Shown piece by piece: positions 41,919 to 50,379 of a stretch of 64,000 nt of DNA. The position numbers and the translations under genes were made by a program. The DNA comes from an uncultured Pelagibacteraceae bacterium (GTDB lineage Bacteria; Pseudomonadota; Alphaproteobacteria; Pelagibacterales; Pelagibacteraceae), in assembly GCA_902555535.1 (NCBI GenBank), contig CACDTB010000003.1:1-64000 (forward strand), given 5' to 3'. The notes under the pieces were generated by a model. That model saw nothing but the letters and a program-made list of their open reading frames with translations, ran no database searches and was not told the DNA's origin. The first letter of the stretch is position 1, and every line of letters starts with the position of its first letter.

Positions 41919-42637
41919 TGATTTTTAATTGCATTTTTAAGCTTTGTAATTATTTCAACAGCATTTGGAGTATCAGAATGTACACAAATAATATCACATC
42001 CTACATCAATATCTGTACCTGACGTAGTTGTAACTTTTTTTTCCCTTATAGCTTTTAAAGTTCTTTCAGCCGCAAGATCACTATCATAAAGAGAGTTTTT
42101 TCCTTTTGCTAATACCAATTTACCAGTTTCATCGTAGTCAAGATCAGCATAAAATTCTGCAATAAAATTTAACCCTCTTTCGTGTTTATAAACCTTTTCG
42201 TGAACAGTGTTTGCCATTCCAAATATACTTACATTAAAAGGCGCAACAGCATCAGCAATTGCTCTTGCTATCTCTTCATCTTTAGATGCCATAACATATA
42301 AAGCACCATGAGGTTTTATATGATTTAGAGGCATTTCCATCTCATCTAAGAAAGCTTTTAAGGCTCCTACCTGATACATAATATTATTTTTTAATTCTAG
42401 CTTTGACATTTTCATTTCTCGTCTTCCAAAACCTTGCAAGTCAGGAAATGAAGGGTGGGCACCAACCTTAACATTATTTTTTTTTGCAAGTTCAACAGTT
42501 TTTCTCATATGATTTGGGTCAGATGCATGAAAACCACATGCTACATTCGCAACATCGATAAGAGGCATTATTTCATCATCATTACCAGCTTGATAAATTC
42601 CAAAACTTTCGCCCATATCACAGTTTAGTTTTGTCAT
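41915..42637 (-). CDS. pxpA: LamB/YcsF family protein, 5-oxoprolinase subunit A-like
   Basis: 240 aa. Family blocks: LNCDMGESFGIY at the start, ANVACGFHASDPNHMRKTVELA (about 30-51), GAHPSFPDLQGFGRREM (about 58-74), HIKPHGALYVMA (about 102-113), and CVHSDTPNAVEI near the end. PxpA is the catalytic/ring-binding part of the ATP-dependent 5-oxoproline hydrolase. Combined here with a biotin carboxylase, BCCP, PxpB and PxpC, so the substrate may be a lactam or amide other than 5-oxoproline. GGAGAG ribosome site; 12 bp after the permease gene. Confidence 0.9.
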   Translation of the reverse strand: MTKLNCDMGESFGIYQAGNDDEIMPLIDVANVACGFHASDPNHMRKTVELAKKNNVKVGAHPSFPDLQGFGRREMKMSKLELKNNIMYQVGALKAFLDEMEMPLNHIKPHGALYVMASKDEEIARAIADAVAPFNVSIFGMANTVHEKVYKHERGLNFIAEFYADLDYDETGKLVLAKGKNSLYDSDLAAERTLKAIREKKVTTTSGTDIDVGCDIICVHSDTPNAVEIITKLKNAIKNQ

Positions 42638-42649
42638 AATTACTCTCCT

Positions 42650-44050
42650 TTAAATTTGACTTCTAATATGTGGCGATCTTGCATAAAGAGCCACCATTGG
42701 AATAATTAATAGACCAAGAATAAATTGCTGCGCTTCCCAGCTTAAACCCCAACCTATTAAAACTGTTGTTATAATTTGTAAGATCAACACACCTATAACG
42801 CTTAATCCATAACCACCATATCCACCTAGAAGGGACGTTCCTCCAATTACAACTGCTGCTAATGTTGTAAATAAATATATATCTCCAGCTCCTACAAAGC
42901 CTCCACCACTCCAACCTAAAAGAAGTGCACCAGTTAACGCAGCAAAAAAACCACTAATAACATACGCACCAATCCAATAACCTTTTTCAGAAATTGAAAG
43001 TCTAGAAGATGATAATCGACTACCACCTAATGCATACAAGTGCCTTCCCCATTTTGTTAACCTCAAACCAATTATAATTAAGATACTTGCTACTATCCAA
43101 ATAATAATTACTGGTGGAATTGGAAGGCCTATTGTTTTACCATTCATTGAAGCCAAGTTCGTCATCCATGGTGGGACAACTCCAAATACAGTACCTGCAG
43201 AAAATGTACCTAACGCAACTAATATTTGCACTCCACCTTTAACAAAAAAACCAACTCCTAAAGTTAAAATTAATGCCTGTCCCTGAAGTCTAAAACTTAA
43301 TATTCCATTAACCAGTCCTATCAATGCTCCTAGTAACAGCACAGCTAAACAAGCAAGCCATGGTGGAACACCTTTAGATATTAAAGACATTAGAGCAACG
43401 TTTACTGATCCAATTACAAATGGTATTGATAAGTCCAATCCCCCAAGAAGAGCCACAAAAGTTTGACCAACGGTTGCTAGCCCTAAAAAAGCAGCAAACA
43501 CCAGCATTGACTTCATATTAAGTAATGTAAGAAATCCTGGAATTGTCAGTGATCCAATTATAAATAAACCAATTAATACTGATATCCCAATAAATACACT
43601 TTTAGTCCCTTTGATATATCTGCTTATAACCCCCATGAAGATTACAAAACCTAAAAATATTAAAAAAGAAACTAAGGTTCTTCCTGAAAAAAAACCATCA
43701 GCGATAAAAGATACAAAAATAAAAATAAGTATAATTCCTAGAAACGCAACAGTTTTCCATTTATGTTCTTTTATATTTTTAAAGAAGAAATTTTCTTCGA
43801 TTTCATCTTCTACAGGCTTTTCATCTTTTGGAAATTTAGTAAAAATATTTTGTTTTAATTCTTCATTTATCCATCGTACTGAAAAGTGGTACCATCCCCA
43901 AAGTATAAGACCAGTGACCGCTAATGAGAAGGTTACTATATTCATCCAGTCAGCACCATCGTACCAACCTAAAACTGCAGTACCAATTCCACAAAGTATT
44001 GCAAAAATTAAACCCAATCCTTTAAAAAATAAAAAAGCGGAACGTTTCAT
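42650..44050 (-). CDS. Ribose-type ABC transporter permease with N-terminal extension
   Basis: 466 aa. From about residue 150 a standard RbsC/BPD_transp_2 permease: GLATVGQTFVALLGGLDLS (190-208), LLGALIGLVNGILSFRLQGQALILTLG, FTTLAAVVIGGTSLLGGYGG near 395-415. In E. coli RbsC the GGxDLS motif is near residue 70-80; here it is at 203-208, so about 130 residues with some four hydrophobic segments and a charged cytoplasmic stretch (62-98) have been added at the N-terminus. Works with the 773-aa permease upstream (1 bp gap) and the two-domain ATPase. Substrate unknown. Confidence 0.85.
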   Translation of the reverse strand: MKRSAFLFFKGLGLIFAILCGIGTAVLGWYDGADWMNIVTFSLAVTGLILWGWYHFSVRWINEELKQNIFTKFPKDEKPVEDEIEENFFFKNIKEHKWKTVAFLGIILIFIFVSFIADGFFSGRTLVSFLIFLGFVIFMGVISRYIKGTKSVFIGISVLIGLFIIGSLTIPGFLTLLNMKSMLVFAAFLGLATVGQTFVALLGGLDLSIPFVIGSVNVALMSLISKGVPPWLACLAVLLLGALIGLVNGILSFRLQGQALILTLGVGFFVKGGVQILVALGTFSAGTVFGVVPPWMTNLASMNGKTIGLPIPPVIIIWIVASILIIIGLRLTKWGRHLYALGGSRLSSSRLSISEKGYWIGAYVISGFFAALTGALLLGWSGGGFVGAGDIYLFTTLAAVVIGGTSLLGGYGGYGLSVIGVLILQIITTVLIGWGLSWEAQQFILGLLIIPMVALYARSPHIRSQI

Positions 44051-44051
44051 A

Positions 44052-46373
44052 TTACTTTACCTCATCCCATTGACTTAATTGTTTATCACGAGCAATTTTC
44101 TCTCTGTATATTGACATAAATTGCCAAACGAGAGGTGTTAAAGGTATTCCAATAATAAATACAGCTAATATTTTATAAAAAGAATAACCTATTGAGTAAA
44201 ATATTGCAGACCAGAGAGCAGCAGCAATAATTACTATATACATGTAAGGAGCAAAACGTTTGTAACTTCCTTTATGCCCCATATTTAGAAATAAAAAATA
44301 TTGAACCAAGAATACTGCTAAAATACTAAATGCTAACTGTGAATATCCAGAATTAACAGTCTCGTAGAAAAATCTTTTCGTTGCTTCATATTTTACTTGA
44401 GACAAGTCTCCTATAGATAATTCAGAAATTATTTTTGGCTGATAAAGAGATGGATCATCTGAAATAAATGTATTACCCCCAACAAAATATGTTGCTATAA
44501 TTGCTAAAACACCAAATCCAAATATATAAACATTTGTTAAGTTTTTTATTCTAGAATGAGCAAATGGTGCGGTTATAACAAACAGCAGCAATACAACAAG
44601 TATTACACCATATCCCTGTATTCCAAAAAAGCTACTTTCTGTGCTTTCAATTAAATTGTTATAGGAAATTCCTTTAAGGACAATTAGAGAGAGAGCAGCA
44701 AGGAAAAATAGCATCGCTGTAGATTTAGTTCTAGCACTAAACTGAGGAAGCATCGCGACAACAATTAGCGAAGCTAATAGCACAACTCCAGCAAAATAAA
44801 TTATACTATATGTAGTTCCTGAAATAATTGCTCCTTCTGAAATATTTGAAAGATAATTTAATTTTTCCAAGCTAAAATATTGTGGAGAAGAAGTCTCAAT
44901 ACTACTGACTTGATTTGACTGGATTGATATTCTCTCTGTATCCGTTAGAAGGTCTTTTTCTTTATCATCTGGATCAAAAATCAAACCGGCAGCGAGAATA
45001 ACCACAACTATTGCAAATGTTATAGTTGACGGACTCCTGTGAACCGTTAATAAATACAGCAGTAAAGCAACGCCTGCGATACCTATAATTATATAAAATA
45101 CAATGGTTCCTGGCGTTTCAGTAAGTTGCACAACTCCATGACCAGCAAGAGAACCTCCTTTGGCAGTTCCTGTTCCTGTAGTTGAACTACCTTCATCTTC
45201 TACTATAATATTTCCAGTCGCATCAATTTTTCTAACTTTTTTTCCTCTAGTATCTTTAACTTCAACTTCTTTTTTTACTTCTTGTTCAATGACAATTGGT
45301 TGATCGTAAACCTGATGAATGACAACAAAAGAACCTGCAAATGCCATTAATATAAAGAACACCATTACTGACAATCCTTTTGTTATTCTTGTTACATAAG
45401 GAAGTATTAGACTTACTAACAAAGCTATAACTAGCACTGCTCCATAAGATAAATCAGACACAAAGCTTTGTAATCTTTCAAATTTAAATGTTACTAAAAT
45501 ATAATTAATCAAATACAAATTAAGTGCTCCCAGTATTGCACCAAATGCTCCTCCACGTCCTCCTGCTAAGCTTGCACCACCAAGGACTAAAGCAGTAATA
45601 CCCAGCAATGTATATTTAGTTCCTTGTAAAGGGTCACCAGAACCAACGAGTGCGGTAAAGCATATAGCTGATAAAGCCGCAAACAACCCTGCTATTAAAT
45701 GTGCAACGATCCTAACTAAATTAATTTTGACCCCACTTGTAAAAGCCGCACGTTCATCAGCTCCCATTAATTTAAGATGACCCCAAAATGCAGTATGAGT
45801 AATTATATAAAATAAAATTGTAGCCAATATCATCAAAAGAAAGATTTCATTAAAAATAGTAAATCCTTCACCCCATGGTATTAACCAGTCAGGTGCTATA
45901 CCACCTGGTCTAGGTAAAATTACAATATTAATACCTGCAAATGCCAAATATCCAGCAAGGGATACAATTATTGGTGAAACTCGAACGAAACATACAATAA
46001 TTGCGTAGAAAAATTGCCATATCAAACCCATTGCAAAAGCATAAATAAACCAACTTACTGGTGACTGTAAAAATCCCGCAGCATACAATTGTATACTGCT
46101 TACATTTATAAATCCCATAAAAGGACCTATAGATAAATCAACACCACCTCTTCCTGCCATGGCAATAAAAGTTAACGCATAAGTCGTTAATATTAATGGA
46201 GCTGTAAGCATTATGGCGCTACCAATACCTGACTGAGATATCAATATTGGGCTTCGAATTAACGCAAATATAAGTAATGCAAAAAAGATGAATATAGGGA
46301 CCATCAAATATTTGTTTGATGATGTATCAACGCTTGATCTGAATGTTTTTTTAATTTTTTCTACTGTTTCCAT
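44052..46373 (-). CDS. Ribose-type ABC transporter permease with long C-terminal membrane extension
   Basis: 773 aa, more than double the usual 320-350. Residues 1-335 are an RbsC-like permease (AMAGRGGVDLSIGPFMG at 71-87, LLGITALVLGGASLAGGRGG near 265-284). Residues about 360-415 are a charged and Gly/Thr-rich loop (EVKKEVEVKDTRGKKVRKID...). Residues about 420-773 hold roughly nine more hydrophobic segments with no family I recognise and a probable periplasmic loop at 500-530. It is one uninterrupted frame, so this is a genuine fusion or family-specific extension, not a frameshift. Starts 2 bp after the 169-aa gene. Confidence 0.83.
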   Translation of the reverse strand: METVEKIKKTFRSSVDTSSNKYLMVPIFIFFALLIFALIRSPILISQSGIGSAIMLTAPLILTTYALTFIAMAGRGGVDLSIGPFMGFINVSSIQLYAAGFLQSPVSWFIYAFAMGLIWQFFYAIIVCFVRVSPIIVSLAGYLAFAGINIVILPRPGGIAPDWLIPWGEGFTIFNEIFLLMILATILFYIITHTAFWGHLKLMGADERAAFTSGVKINLVRIVAHLIAGLFAALSAICFTALVGSGDPLQGTKYTLLGITALVLGGASLAGGRGGAFGAILGALNLYLINYILVTFKFERLQSFVSDLSYGAVLVIALLVSLILPYVTRITKGLSVMVFFILMAFAGSFVVIHQVYDQPIVIEQEVKKEVEVKDTRGKKVRKIDATGNIIVEDEGSSTTGTGTAKGGSLAGHGVVQLTETPGTIVFYIIIGIAGVALLLYLLTVHRSPSTITFAIVVVILAAGLIFDPDDKEKDLLTDTERISIQSNQVSSIETSSPQYFSLEKLNYLSNISEGAIISGTTYSIIYFAGVVLLASLIVVAMLPQFSARTKSTAMLFFLAALSLIVLKGISYNNLIESTESSFFGIQGYGVILVVLLLFVITAPFAHSRIKNLTNVYIFGFGVLAIIATYFVGGNTFISDDPSLYQPKIISELSIGDLSQVKYEATKRFFYETVNSGYSQLAFSILAVFLVQYFLFLNMGHKGSYKRFAPYMYIVIIAAALWSAIFYSIGYSFYKILAVFIIGIPLTPLVWQFMSIYREKIARDKQLSQWDEVK

Positions 46374-46375
46374 AT

Positions 46376-46885
46376 TTAATCAAAATAAACAATTTTAATT
46401 TTTTCTATCCCAACTTTATTTTTAATTTTCTTATTACTTTCATTTAATTTGTTGTAATCAATGACTTTGACTTTTTTATTTTTTACTTCGACTTGATTTT
46501 TTTCTTGGTTTTCAGTTTTTATTATTTTGTTGAATTGGCTATAATCATCTTTTGAATAGTGAGAGTTACTATTCTGACTTTCATTATTATTATTCAATTT
46601 TAAATTGTATTCTTGAAAAGTATCTAGGGTTTCAAACTTATCAAAATCCGAATTATTATAATAATTTAACTCTTTTTTAATATTTGGCTCATTCAACAAT
46701 TCGAAATTTTCATTGGTTTTCAAAATATTATTAAAATTATTTTTATCAGTATTTGAATATTTAACATCTTGATTTTTTTCAGATTTATTGACTTTAATAT
46801 TTTTATTAAATTTTCTAAATTCATCTAATTTCTGAAATTGAATTTCGTCTTCCGTATTATAGTAATTAATTTTATTTTCTTTCAT
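46376..46885 (-). CDS. Low-complexity Asn/Lys-rich protein with repeated motifs and C-terminal tail (putative scaffold)
   Basis: 169 aa, soluble, no known domain, very rich in Asn, Lys, Asp and Glu, so likely disordered. Four repeats alternate in two types: type A NYYNxxDxxxFxxLDxF at about 7-27 and 74-94, type B YSxxDxxxFNxI[IL]KTxN at about 43-58 and 110-125. Type B also occurs twice in the biotin carboxylase linker. The C-terminus (137-169) carries the tail motif KVKVIDYNK...IEKIKIVYFD shared with PxpC and the ATPase. Gene lies between the ATPase (1-bp overlap) and a permease. A linker or scaffold that joins importer and enzymes is the simplest guess. Confidence 0.72.
   Translation of the reverse strand: MKENKINYYNTEDEIQFQKLDEFRKFNKNIKVNKSEKNQDVKYSNTDKNNFNNILKTNENFELLNEPNIKKELNYYNNSDFDKFETLDTFQEYNLKLNNNNESQNSNSHYSKDDYSQFNKIIKTENQEKNQVEVKNKKVKVIDYNKLNESNKKIKNKVGIEKIKIVYFD
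46379..46477 (-). other. Shared C-terminal tail motif (copy 2, on 169-aa protein)
   Basis: Codes for residues 137-169: core KKVKVIDYNKLN, spacer with KKIKNK, end EKIKIVYFD. One extra Asp follows the terminal Phe compared with the other two copies. Confidence 0.6.
46511..46867 (-). repeat. Four alternating motif repeats in the 169-aa protein
   Basis: Coding repeats in order A-B-A-B (residues 7-27, 43-58, 74-94, 110-125), as if one A-B unit of about 65 residues had duplicated. Each has an aromatic pair or Tyr-Ser, an acidic residue three positions on, and a Phe followed by hydrophobic positions. Confidence 0.65.
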
Positions 46886-48636
46886 TAAAATGTTTTAATT
46901 TTTATTTTTTTACTTTTGTCATTATTATTATCTTTTTCAAAGTCTATTACTTTAACAATTTTATTTTCTGCGACATTTTTATTTTCTGAGAATTTAACTT
47001 GTTTATTATTTATATCTGTATTTTTTAATGAAGAAATTTTTGTCTCACCTATTCCAGCAGTCTGACCAAACATACCCTCTAATAAAGTATCTGCATTTAT
47101 CTTTTCATTTTCAAAAATATCAAAAACTGTTCCATTTCTAAAAACTATAACTTTTGGACATAGGCCTATAAATTCCTCTAGTTCACTAGATAAAAAAATT
47201 ACTGTATTTCCTTCTTCCACAAAGTTTCTTAAATGAACATAAAGATCTCTTTTGGTGCTAACATCTATTCCTCTTGCCGGATCGTTTAAAATTAAAACTT
47301 TAGGATGTTGAGCAAATGATCTTGCTATCATCACCTTTTGCTGATTCCCACCACTCAGCGAAGTAATTAAGTTATCTCTTGGGCCAGTTTTGATGCTTAA
47401 TCTATCTACTTCCCAATCAAAAATTCCATTTAACTCTAGCCAATCAACAAAACCTAAGAAACCAGCTCTGCTTGTTTTTTTATATAAAGGAACTACTAAA
47501 TTTTCATAAATACTTAAGTTTGGAAGAATTCCCTCTTTTTTTCTATCGCCTGAAACAAATGATATTCCATTTTTTTTTGCATCATCTAAAGTACTATATT
47601 TTATAAATTTTTCATTTCCGTCTGATATTTGTGTAATGCCTCCGTGAGATTCTTGAACACCAGCTAAAATTTTAACAAAGTCATCTTGTCCATTTCCGTC
47701 TAATCCAGTTACTCCAACAATCTCTCCACGTTTAACCTCAAAATTAACAGGCTTACTTTCAGGCCAAACAACTAGATTTTCTGCTCTCATAACTACATTG
47801 TCCGTTTTTGTTTGTACTGCAACAGATTTCGATTTTTCTCCGCTTTCGGCTCTTCCAGTCATTAAGCCTATAAGGTTTTTTTCGTTAAGATCTTTTTTTT
47901 CTAAAACTCCAACATCTATTCCATCTCTCATAACTGTAGCCTTATCACTAATTCGAACCAATTCTGCAATTCTGTGTGTTACGATAAAAACTGCTACTCC
48001 ATTCTCTTTTAACTCCCGCATTTTTTTGAATAGTCTTTCTGTTGAGTCAAAGTCTAAAGCTGCAGAAGATTCATCTAAAATTAATAATTTTGTATTTTCT
48101 CTTAGAAAGGCTCTAGCAATTGTTATCCATGCTTTTATTGGTAAAGAAAGATTAAAAGCTTGCGTATACGGGTCTACATATTCACCAACAAGATCTTCCA
48201 TAATTTCTTGGGCTTTAATTACTTTTTCTCTTTGTGTTAAGTTTTTATACCAAAAATCGTCAGAACCAACGAATAGGTTATCTACTACAGATGCCTCTTC
48301 AGCAATCATAACTTCTTGAAATACTGTAGCTATACCCATGTTTCTGGCCATAACAGGCGAAGTAGGAGTCTGACCCATTACCGAAACTTTACCTTTATCT
48401 ATTGGTAAAACTCCTGATAAAACTTTAGCAAGTGTACTTTTACCACAACCATTTCCTCCAACGATTGCATGTATCTCACCAAAATTTGCACTAAAATTTA
48501 CACCGTTTAATGCTTTAGTTACTCCAAAATATTTATGAACATCTTGAACGTAAATATCGCCAACTACTGTATTAGAATTCTTTGACAGCGCCTCTTTTTG
48601 TGAGGCGCTGTTCATATTGTTTTTTTCTGCACTCAT
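46885..48636 (-). CDS. Ribose/galactose-type two-domain ABC ATPase with C-terminal tail
   Basis: 583 aa. Two ABC domains: the first with Walker A GGNGCGKST (60-68), LSLPIKAWITIARA in place of a canonical LSGGQ, and LLILDESSAALD; the second with the degenerate GLDGNGQDD typical of RbsA/MglA second halves, SLSGGNQQKVMIARS and LILNDPARGIDV. The ordinary RbsA ends near residue 500; here about 70 hydrophilic residues follow, ending in the shared tail motif (559-583). The first 25 residues are also hydrophilic and are encoded across a perfect hairpin (48585-48611). Confidence 0.88.
   Translation of the reverse strand: MSAEKNNMNSASQKEALSKNSNTVVGDIYVQDVHKYFGVTKALNGVNFSANFGEIHAIVGGNGCGKSTLAKVLSGVLPIDKGKVSVMGQTPTSPVMARNMGIATVFQEVMIAEEASVVDNLFVGSDDFWYKNLTQREKVIKAQEIMEDLVGEYVDPYTQAFNLSLPIKAWITIARAFLRENTKLLILDESSAALDFDSTERLFKKMRELKENGVAVFIVTHRIAELVRISDKATVMRDGIDVGVLEKKDLNEKNLIGLMTGRAESGEKSKSVAVQTKTDNVVMRAENLVVWPESKPVNFEVKRGEIVGVTGLDGNGQDDFVKILAGVQESHGGITQISDGNEKFIKYSTLDDAKKNGISFVSGDRKKEGILPNLSIYENLVVPLYKKTSRAGFLGFVDWLELNGIFDWEVDRLSIKTGPRDNLITSLSGGNQQKVMIARSFAQHPKVLILNDPARGIDVSTKRDLYVHLRNFVEEGNTVIFLSSELEEFIGLCPKVIVFRNGTVFDIFENEKINADTLLEGMFGQTAGIGETKISSLKNTDINNKQVKFSENKNVAENKIVKVIDFEKDNNNDKSKKIKIKTF
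46888..46962 (-). other. Shared C-terminal tail motif (copy 3, on ABC ATPase)
   Basis: Codes for residues 559-583: core KIVKVIDFEKDN, shortened spacer, end KKIKIKTF. Matches copies at 38305-38406 and 46379-46477 in both core and end. Confidence 0.6.
48585..48611 (-). other. Perfect hairpin early in the ATPase gene, downstream of the binding-protein gene
   Basis: ACAGCGCCTC (48585-48594) and GAGGCGCTGT (48602-48611) form a 10-bp GC-rich stem with a 7-nt loop, unusual in this AT-rich DNA. It lies 43 bp after the binding-protein stop, without a U-tract on the minus strand, so it is more likely an mRNA-stabilising or attenuating hairpin than a terminator. It falls inside codons 9-18 of the ATPase frame. 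Confidence 0.65.
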
Positions 48637-48654
48637 ACCCTTTTTGCAAAAGTA

Positions 48655-49857
48655 TTAGTGTGAACTTATATCGTATTTTTCTGGGTCAGAAGGATTATCA
48701 AAGAACGCTTCGATATACGATCGAGGTGCCCATTTATCCATTCCTGGGTTATCCCAACCTGTAGAATTTCTATCACAATCTTCATTTAAGATTTGTTTAA
48801 TTTCATCGAAATTCTTAGTTGCTGGACCAACCAGTATTGATTGGATTCTAGGACCTTGACCTTGAAGTGTTCTCATCATTACTTCCATTCCTAACTCGAT
48901 TTCATCTCCTGGAGGCCATGCATATATTGCTTCATCAATATATCCTGGGTTTTGTCTCCAATAACAAAGCGCACCCAATTCACCTCCTAAAGCGATTGGT
49001 GGAATAGGGTCTCTTCCAGATTGAAGTAAAGCTTGAAGAGTTCCTGTTTCTCCAGATGATTGAACTGCAATACCGTCAACTTTTTTAGTATTAGTTGATA
49101 GCCATTGTGAAAGTTCTTTCTGAGCAATTTGTGAAGTCCAGTTATGTGCTAATTGTCCAACAACATTTACATCTGGGTATTCTGCTAAAGCAGCTAATAC
49201 ACCTTTGTTTTGTTGGTCAGAAGCTGAATAGCCTGGAATTCCTTCCATTACTATAACATTCCCTTTTTCACCAATTAACTCAGCCATCCAAGCACCCACA
49301 TAATAACCAACCAATCTATAATTTACAGATGTGTTGATTGAATAAGGTGATGTTGTAAAGCCAGTAAATGAAAGTGTAGGTATGCCTTTTTCCCAACCAT
49401 ATTTAATTGTTGTGTTAAGAGCAGTAATGTTTGAACAACAAATAATGATAGCATCAACTTTCCCTCCGTCTATCATTTGTCTCATTTGTTGAATCTGAAG
49501 TGAATCGTCTAAGTTTGATTGAGTAATCACTATCTCATCAACCATTCCTAGAGCTTTCCATTTCGGATAAACAACTTCCATTAATCTTTCCATGGCACCT
49601 TTACGCCATGTGTTACCTGCATAAGTACTAGCATAACCAATAGTCCATGGTGGTTTTCTAGGACTTTTCCAGTTTCTCATGACAGCTTCCCCTAAGGGCT
49701 GATCACTATCCATGAAGTCCATGTTATATACATAATCCCTCATATCTTGAGGCACTTTACTTAAACATTCGGTACAAACTTCTTGTGTCGATGCCGAAGA
49801 GAAGATACCCAAAAACCATGAGAAGAGAATTACATAAATATATTTTTTTACTTTCAT
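48655..49857 (-). CDS. Sugar-type ABC transporter substrate-binding protein (periplasmic)
   Basis: 400 aa from the ATG at 49857, which has AAAGGAGA just upstream; an in-frame TTG at 49872 is less likely. Signal peptide about 1-24 (KKYIYVILFSWFLGIFSSAS), then a Peripla_BP_4 fold: IGYASTYAGNTWRKGAMERL, QIQQMRQMIDGGKVDAIIICCSNITALN, GNVIVMEGIPGYSASDQQNKG, VDGIAVQSSGETGTLQAL. Binds the substrate of the importer whose ATPase and permeases follow. First gene of the 11-gene minus-strand operon 37247-49857. The binding pocket residues do not allow a ligand to be named; co-transcription with PxpABC-like enzymes points to a lactam, amide or related compound. Confidence 0.88.
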   Translation of the reverse strand: MKVKKYIYVILFSWFLGIFSSASTQEVCTECLSKVPQDMRDYVYNMDFMDSDQPLGEAVMRNWKSPRKPPWTIGYASTYAGNTWRKGAMERLMEVVYPKWKALGMVDEIVITQSNLDDSLQIQQMRQMIDGGKVDAIIICCSNITALNTTIKYGWEKGIPTLSFTGFTTSPYSINTSVNYRLVGYYVGAWMAELIGEKGNVIVMEGIPGYSASDQQNKGVLAALAEYPDVNVVGQLAHNWTSQIAQKELSQWLSTNTKKVDGIAVQSSGETGTLQALLQSGRDPIPPIALGGELGALCYWRQNPGYIDEAIYAWPPGDEIELGMEVMMRTLQGQGPRIQSILVGPATKNFDEIKQILNEDCDRNSTGWDNPGMDKWAPRSYIEAFFDNPSDPEKYDISSH

Positions 49858-50060
49858 AGTTTCTCCTTTCAATAATATTTTATCTTCTCACTTATAAATT
49901 AAGATATCCAGGATTTATTAATTTCTAGTTTTTATATATAAATTTTATAACTAAAATTTTTGTTTGTTTTTAACAATAAAAATATACTAAGTTTAATGAT
50001 AAACTATTTAATAATATTTTCTAATTAGAGTTGTATCTATAGAATTATATTAATTTTTTT

Positions 50061-50375
50061 ATGAAAAAATATTTTTTTAGCTTAATAATCTTTTTTTCTT
50101 TTTTTTCACTTTCTTTTGCAGATTACAAATTAGAACCAACAAATTGTACCGCAAAGAAAAAAGATAATTGTGGAGCTTATCTTTATAATATTAAAACTGG
50201 TTCAACTTTTTTTTGCACTTCAGATAAGTGTACAGAAATTTTAGAAGCTTTGGAGGGAGAAGTTGAAGTGGAAGCAACAGGAAAAAAAGAGTCAAAAAAA
50301 TCTAAAATCCCTAAATTTGGACAAAAAAAAGAAAAGAAAAAATCAAAAATTCCAAAATTTAAAAAATCAGATTGA
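50061..50375 (+). CDS. Small secreted protein with C-terminal basic repeats
   Basis: 104 aa. Signal peptide 1-20 (FFSLIIFFSFFSLSFA). The mature part has four Cys (C29, C37, C52, C57), enough for two disulfides, and the C-terminal third is highly basic with a repeat of KSKIPKF (about 80-86 and 94-100). No family recognised. Convergent with the next gene. Confidence 0.65.
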   Translation: MKKYFFSLIIFFSFFSLSFADYKLEPTNCTAKKKDNCGAYLYNIKTGSTFFCTSDKCTEILEALEGEVEVEATGKKESKKSKIPKFGQKKEKKKSKIPKFKKSD

Positions 50376-50379
50376 TTAA

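Noticed and set aside
43611-44078. 155-aa plus-strand frame over the start of the permease gene
   Set aside because: Antisense to the N-terminus of the 466-aa permease, without its own ribosome site or recognisable motif.
44052-46373. 773-aa permease as a frameshift-joined pair of genes
   Set aside because: The frame is continuous, the second part lacks any start with a ribosome site, and the membrane-segment pattern carries on without a break.
47798-48319. 173-aa plus-strand frame inside the ABC ATPase gene
   Set aside because: Antisense to conserved Walker and signature regions of the ATPase; a shadow frame.
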